A stretch of 64,000 nucleotides of DNA from Umbilicaria muhlenbergii (lineage: Eukaryota > Ascomycota > Lecanoromycetes > Umbilicariales > Umbilicariaceae). The notes beneath the pieces were generated by a model. The model had not been told where the DNA came from and ran no database searches. It worked only from the letters and a program-made list of their open reading frames with translations. This document shows, one piece after another, positions 58,490 through 64,000 of the stretch (positions are counted from its first letter, which is position 1; every line of letters starts with the position of its first letter). The position numbers and the translations under genes were made by a program. Location: NCBI GenBank assembly GCA_000611775.1, contig KK106983.1, positions 623,542-687,541 of the forward strand, read 5' to 3'.

Positions 58490-59779
58490 ACCAGCTGTAG
58501 TCACCAGGAACGGTTGGGGAGCCCTATTGCTTAATCCCGACAAGGATCGCCCCCATAAACATTATCAGGGTATTCGATCGCGGTCTTCGGACTCGTCTTT
58601 CAATAGGCCAAGGGTTTCTTGTTGCGCAAGGGCACAAGGCGTGATGATATTTCCAATGGAACGCAATTCTCACGAGCTTAAAGTATCAATGAGTGACAGA
58701 TCGCCACGGACTGCTAGAAGTCGTTGGAGTCCGGGCAGTTTTGTCGGCGAGCAAGTTCCTTGCAAACCATTGTCCCGACAAAGTGTCCGGCTGCGGGGAG
58801 AGCTTCTCATGTTTTAGCCGCCTTGCGCTGGGCTGGACTGGCCGATGCTCCATGATCCATGATCCATCCCGGCTAGACACTGCTAAAGCAAGAGGCAGAG
58901 GGGCATCAATTTACGGAATCGAGTACATTAGAGATGATTCTACTCGCCAAAGCCGGAATGTGTTGCTCTACAACCTCCGGCATGCCAACACCACAAGAGA
59001 CATGCGGACCTCCGCATGCGCGGCAGCCCGCTCTCCAAGGCGTCGTCAGCAGCTGATGCACAGTGAGACAGAAAAGAGTATCGAAGGATTCTTGCAGCCG
59101 AGAGAGCCGGCCTCCCTCTTAGAATAGCGCTGCTGGTGAGAAATATTCACACTCTCACCCGGCTTTTGTCCTGTACTCTGCTATCTTTCGCACGAGGCTC
59201 ATTGCGCCTTCCCATCTTCTTCCTCTTCCTCTTCCTCTTCCTCTCGCTCTGAGACATCCCCAGTTCCACCTCAGACCGCGGGCAACTGAAGCAGGGAGGT
59301 GAATCCTGGCCAACACTATCACCGAGTCACTCTAGTGCAACCTCTCCAAGCCTTTGATGACGCTAGTTCCCTATTCGCGTAGACCAAATTTCTTGTTCGG
59401 TTGTTCCTCGCCAGAAACAGACAGTAATCAGATCTTGAACCAAACCCACGCCCCGTCTGTCGTTACCTGCTGCTCATCCGGGAGAGTGCAGCATCATCCT
59501 CGCTCCCCGTCGTCCTTTCTAATGTGCAGTCTGTTGAAGTGAAGGATATCCTTGTCTAATAAGCTGAGCAACACGTTGCTTCATACTTGATGTCCGGATA
59601 GTTCGGCGCTCCAAGACACCTAATTACGTTGTTCACCGTACCTTCGTTATCGCGTGTTCGTCCATCGGACTGAGCTTTCCCAAAGATGGGCCGGTCTTCT
59701 CGAGGTACGCAGCCTCGTGTTATTGGTATCACTGGTGTCACATTTGCTGACCCCTTGCTTTAACGTAGTACTCTCGTTT
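58490..59779. promoter_or_regulatory. divergent upstream region, PTC7-like / CAF120
   Basis: 1290 bases between divergent starts. It contains a TTCCTC repeat and a short CATGATC duplication (58849-58866), plus short unconserved frames. Just before 59780 there is an alternative ATG exon (59685) with a GTACGC donor that could add about ten residues to CAF120. Confidence 0.4.
59216..59250. repeat. TTCCTC pyrimidine microsatellite
   Basis: Five near-perfect CTTCCT units on the plus strand, in the presumed promoter of CAF120. Polypyrimidine tracts of this kind are common in fungal promoters. Confidence 0.75.
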
Positions 59780-62700
59780 ATGTCCGCCTTCGGTGGACCA
59801 CCACGTTCTCCGACCTCAACCTCGTCACCTTCAAACCCTCCAGTCTCAACTGCGAGAGAAGAGGTGTATCCATCATCATCCCCACAACACTTAGCAGGCC
59901 CTGCTCGAGACTCTCCAACTCCGGCCAGGACAAAAGTAGAGCGGCCGCCGTCGTCACGGCCCATGTCCATGATTCAAACATACCAACCTCCGTTGATGGA
60001 AATTGCTCAGGACACGATACCAGAACTACAGCCCATCTTCACATTCCTCAACAGCCATTCCAATAAGCTTTATCAGGAGGGATATTTCCTAAAGCTCCAT
60101 GATCTAGATTCCCGTAGGTGTAGAGTTACGCCCCCCCTACGTACATCATGCTGACAGGACCGTCAGAGGGGCGACCGAATGCAGACAGGTCATGGACAGA
60201 GTGCTTTGCTCAGCTCGTCGGGACTGTGTTGTCTTTGTGGGACGCAGGAGCACTGGATGTAGCAGGTGAAGACGGCGAGGTTGCTCCGACCTTTATCAAC
60301 CTTGCCGATGCATCTATAAAGATGGTAAGATCTCTGCTCCTTGGGATTGTTACTGCCCTACTGATACATGATCGAATGGCAGATCGAAACACTGCCCACT
60401 CGTTCCCAAGAAGTTCAACCTTTGCAGAATGTGCTCAGTGTTTCGACTGCTGGAAAGAACAGATATCTCTTCCATTTCAACTCACTACACTCCTTGACGC
60501 AGTGGACGGCTGGCATTCGACTAGCCATGTTCGAGCATGCCACTCTGCAGGAAGCATACACTGGCTCCTTGATCGCTGGAAAAGGCAAATCCCTGAACAA
60601 CATAAAGGTCATCATGGATAGGTCCAAGCTCAAGACGGAAGACTGGGCAAGGGTACGGTTCGGCGCTGGTACGCCATGGAGGCGGTGTTGGTGTGTTATA
60701 TCGCCTCCAGATGAGAAAGAGATCCAAAAGCAGCAGAAATCGTTGAAAAAAAAATCTGCGTATGATCGATCGTTTCCTATTTTAAAGGGCGACGTCAAGT
60801 TTTACGATACGAAGAAGACCAAGAAGGCGCGACCTATCGCAACCATCACTGACGCTTACTCTGCATATGCAATCTATCCCCAGTCGAAACCTCTTATCGA
60901 CCAATCCACATTGGTCAAAGTGGAGGGAACCATAACTATACATTCAGCACCAGAAACGATTACAGAGGGGTTTGTCTTCGTTATGCCAGAAGTTCACCCC
61001 GCTGTGACTGGTTTTGAGATGATGCTCCGATGGCTGTTTCCGGTCTATGATGTCTTCGGATTGTACGGCCGTCCTAACCGACTCGTTGCAGACACCCTCG
61101 ATGTGCGCAGTTTGATGTTTGCGATGCCTCAAGAGAAACGATATGGTTATTTGGAGATCCTTGATGTTGCTGGACTTATACATTCCGAAGGGAGTCAGAT
61201 GTGGAAGGAACAGGATTGGAGAAAACAGCTCAAGGAACTCACAGCAAAGCGGATAACATCATTGCGGGAGGGGACTACTAGGAGCCGCATGGGGAGTAGA
61301 GCCAGTAGCAACCGTGGGCACAGGAACAGCCTCCCTGGGCGCAACGGAACTCTACGCTTTGACGACAATGCGTCCATACGATCGTCGCCGTCGATGCGGC
61401 ACGACATGGGTAATTTCGCCCCACCTCCACACACAGGTTCTGCTCCACCCGGCAGCGGCCCATTTCAGCCGCCTAGGACCCCACAGCATCAAAGATCCGT
61501 ATCTGAAGCCACTGCATTCTCAACCCCTCGGCATCAAAGGTCGATTTCCGAGGCCCAGCAGAATTACACACCCTCACGCTTGTCGTACGAGGCCACTCCA
61601 TCAATGATGCCGTACGAAGCGACACCTCCACCGCCACCAGTCCATCGGGTTCCGGTGGACGGTGGTTTGCGCAATGGATCTATGCAACGGTATGCTGCCG
61701 ATCTAGAAGGAGCCAATGAACGGAGCAGCTCCGAAAGCGAGCGGCGGTATCGAGGGCCCATGGAGACCGAGGCCGAAGTACAAGAGATACGGCAAGACCT
61801 TCAGCCAAATTCTCCACCCGCGCCAGTAGTAGCACCTCCAGCTTTCGCTCATCAGCCGGGTGCTAAGCCTCCAACAAGGCCGTACCATTCTGCAGAGTTG
61901 CGACGTGCCAACAGTCGGATGTCTACCACGACACTGTCGCAGTTGGCTGAAGCTGGAAACTTTCAAAATCCTGAAGGGGTCGCCGCCGCAGGTGCTACGG
62001 CTGCTTGGAAGACAAATCAGCAGCAAGGGGTCGGGACATACTCGGAGGATCATCAAAGAGGGGTAAATGATGACGCCAGCAAGAGTGGGATGATTGCTAA
62101 CCATTCTTCTGCATATGAAGGCATGGTACTAGTAGAAGCTGGCCCAACTTCTTCCAACGCCCATCCTTTACCTTCCTCGACAAATTACGGCCAAGAGCAT
62201 TTCGGGGCATCATCATTAACACAGAACGGTTCGCTAAACCAACCGGATAACCTATTAACGCCTTCTCCTCGAGCACAACGTAGCGCATCTCCTCTCTCGC
62301 AATCCTCTACTTATTCATCCTCTCCTCCGGAGCAATCGACACTTAAAGTAGTAAAGAACTTCTCCCGTCTTCCCCCACAGCAGCCTTCACAAGACTCGCA
62401 GTTTCAATCAACTAAGCCTGATTCTACAAATATTGTCACGAAGCCTCCTCCAGTACCTATCGAATCCGAAAGACCTGATACGTTGAAGCGGCATAGCACT
62501 AGCCGCAGCATTACTAGGAAGCCTGTGCCTGGACAAACGCAACAACCAAGGGCCCAAGAACAGCCTGCTTTACCCGCTAAATCTAGTCTAGAAAGTCTCC
62601 GGCAATACGCAGCTCAACAAGACGCTTTAGACGATGCAATGGCCGGAAAAGCTCTACACTCTACCGCAAGCAACGATTTCAATGCCCGAAGAAGGAGCGA

Positions 62701-64000
62701 GAATAGCTCTGATTACGACGATGATTCGATAGTTTCACCTGACTATGCAAGTACTAGGAAATCTGTGGAGACCAGCAGATCCGTCGAAAAGCCTCGTACT
62801 GGCGTACTCAAGACCGTCGGCACGGTAGAAGCCACTGAGAGAGAGGTGCAAGTAGGAGACGTACGGTATCGAGCAGATCAGAGACAGGACATGAGCACGG
62901 ATATACCCAGTATTGACTTTGGTCCTACTCACGCCCTCAATCCCGGGTCTGCCAGCCGACCTGCCGCGAGCAATGTAGGCCAAACATCTCATGAGAAAAC
63001 AGTCTCTGCTGAACGTCCGAGCACAGCGAATCAGCTTAATGGAGGTCTTGTCTACCCGAGCAGAACCGGGCCGGGCCGGCCCGATGGCCCTGGCCACTCC
63101 AGATCTTCAAGCCGCAATTTGGTGACGCCCGAGCCGGGGCAGGGCCGTTCTTCACCTGCTGATATCAACATCGAGCGACCAAGGAGTGTGGCATGGCAAC
63201 CTGGCACTACCATTGGTAGTGGCAGTCCTAGCAACCGGCAGTCGATTACGCCTGAACAGTTCGTTCAGCAACGTGCCGCTTCCGGGCGCGTAACTCCCAT
63301 TTATGCCCATGCTGCCAAACGGTCGGCCACGCCTCCACCTGTGTCTCGTAACTCTTCTGGAGACTGGTCTCAACAGCAAGGTCGTGTGACGCCGACGAAA
63401 GAGCCGTCTCGGCCACAGTCCCGCGTCGTTGCTCCTATGGCAAATCCTTCTGCGGGCGACTATACTGCCCGTCTCTCAGCTCGAGAACAGGAACACGTGG
63501 CTCGCGTGACTGGATCTCCTTTGATAAGTGTGCCTAGGCAAGGCTCTCAAGGCGGTGGGGGGCTCATTGGCGCTATTGAAGCACGTGAGCGCGAGAAGAA
63601 GGAGATGAAGGAAGGGCTAAGCGGGCAGATGGTCCAGAATGCTATTGCGCAGCGGCAGCAACAAGTCCAGGGCCACCAGTACGGGCAGCAGAGTCAAGCA
63701 CAGACCCCGAGTTACCAGTATGGTCAGCAAGCCTTCCCAAGTCCCAGTCCTCAGTTGGCAATGCCCGGACAGTACCCACAAACGCCTCAAATCCCAAATC
63801 CCAGCAGGGGTCAGTCACAGTACGGGGGTTGGAGTGCGCCTCAGACGCCACAATATAACTCGCAGCAACAGCAGCAGTGGGTGTCGCCAGCTGCGCAGTT
63901 GTATTGGAGCACTCCCCAGGCCCCGTCGCCTTATTCGCAGGAACCATACCAGCAGGGCCAGTATCCACAAGGGCAGTACCAGCAGGGACAGTATCCGCAA
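59780..64000 (+). CDS. CAF120: CCR4-NOT-associated PH-domain protein Caf120 (3' end outside window)
   Basis: Caf120/Skg3-type proteins associate with the CCR4-NOT mRNA decay and transcription complex and the bud neck. Exons 59780-60113, 60158-60324 and 60383 onward stay open to the window edge: 1373 residues so far. A Ser/Pro-rich start leads to IFTFLNSHSNKLYQEGYFLKL and a split pleckstrin-homology region: SWTECFAQLVGTVLSLWDA, PTFINLADASIKM|IETLPTR and YLFHFNSLHSLTQWTAGIRL. A second conserved block (PWRRCWCVISPPD, LKGDVKFYDTKKTKKARPIATI) follows, then AYAIYPQSKPLIDQSTLVK. From about residue 500 the chain is disordered, rich in Ser, Pro and Gln. The visible end is a Gln/Gly/Tyr repeat (GQYPQGQYQQGQYPQ), prion-like in composition. 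Upstream ATG at 59685 cannot be excluded as the true start. Confidence 0.9.

Noticed and set aside
59685-59779. Alternative ATG exon for CAF120 (ATG at 59685 with GTACGC donor)
   Set aside because: Possible, but the downstream ATG at 59780 needs no extra intron; cannot be settled without cDNA.

Overview
The window is nuclear DNA of a filamentous ascomycete (Pezizomycotina; Dothideomycetes is a guess). The reasons are intron-rich genes with short introns (mostly 45-80 bp, GT...AG, several with clear CTAAC/CTGAC branch sites), typical filamentous-fungal protein families (class I myosin with an acidic tail, CCAAT-binding HapC, Rtc4, Caf120, Pfa4, a fungal GH16 glucanase) and compact gene spacing. 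I see no transposon, virus-like element, CRISPR array, rRNA or convincing tRNA. It is a housekeeping stretch with 26 supported protein genes, two of them running off the window edges. Coordinates below come from splicing by eye and conservation; frame was checked at every junction.

Layout. 1-8 kb: 3' end of alanyl-tRNA synthetase, a membrane RING-H2 protein, a 2.1 kb gene-free stretch, cyclophilin H and a ZIP metal transporter. 8-22 kb: acetoacetyl-CoA thiolase ERG10 divergent from the spliceosomal GTPase SNU114, palmitoyltransferase PFA4 convergent with a GPALPP1-like protein, then VPS8 of the CORVET tether. 22-34 kb: gene-poor gap, secreted GH16 glucanase, an MLH2/PMS1-type MutL homologue, polo kinase and an OPA3-like protein. 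35-45 kb: an unrecognised 231-residue protein, class I myosin, RTC4, a TMEM14-like protein and OST2/DAD1. 45-50 kb: an ARO8-type aminotransferase and HapC. 50-52.5 kb: GC-rich, no recognisable gene. 52.5-64 kb: prefoldin subunit 2 divergent from CMC2, UTP23 divergent from a METTL7-like methyltransferase, a PTC7-type phosphatase, and CAF120 running off the right edge.

The genes form no cluster or dedicated pathway. Some share themes: splicing (cyclophilin H, SNU114, possibly GPALPP1), mitochondrial upkeep (OPA3, CMC2, PTC7, TMEM14), membrane traffic and secretion (VPS8, myosin I, PFA4, OST2) and gene expression control (HapC, CAF120). I did not find an obvious new biological system. The most unusual large-scale signal is compositional: in about a dozen genes on either strand the coding strand switches sharply from C-rich to G-rich synonymous usage part-way through, and the switch back falls between genes. 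The most interesting local signals are gene-structure switches: a 5' intron of polo kinase that toggles between a 6-codon uORF and a 30-residue N-terminal extension, two genes whose first coding exon is only the ATG, an alternative first exon inside a long HapC intron, and three micro-exons in the aminotransferase.
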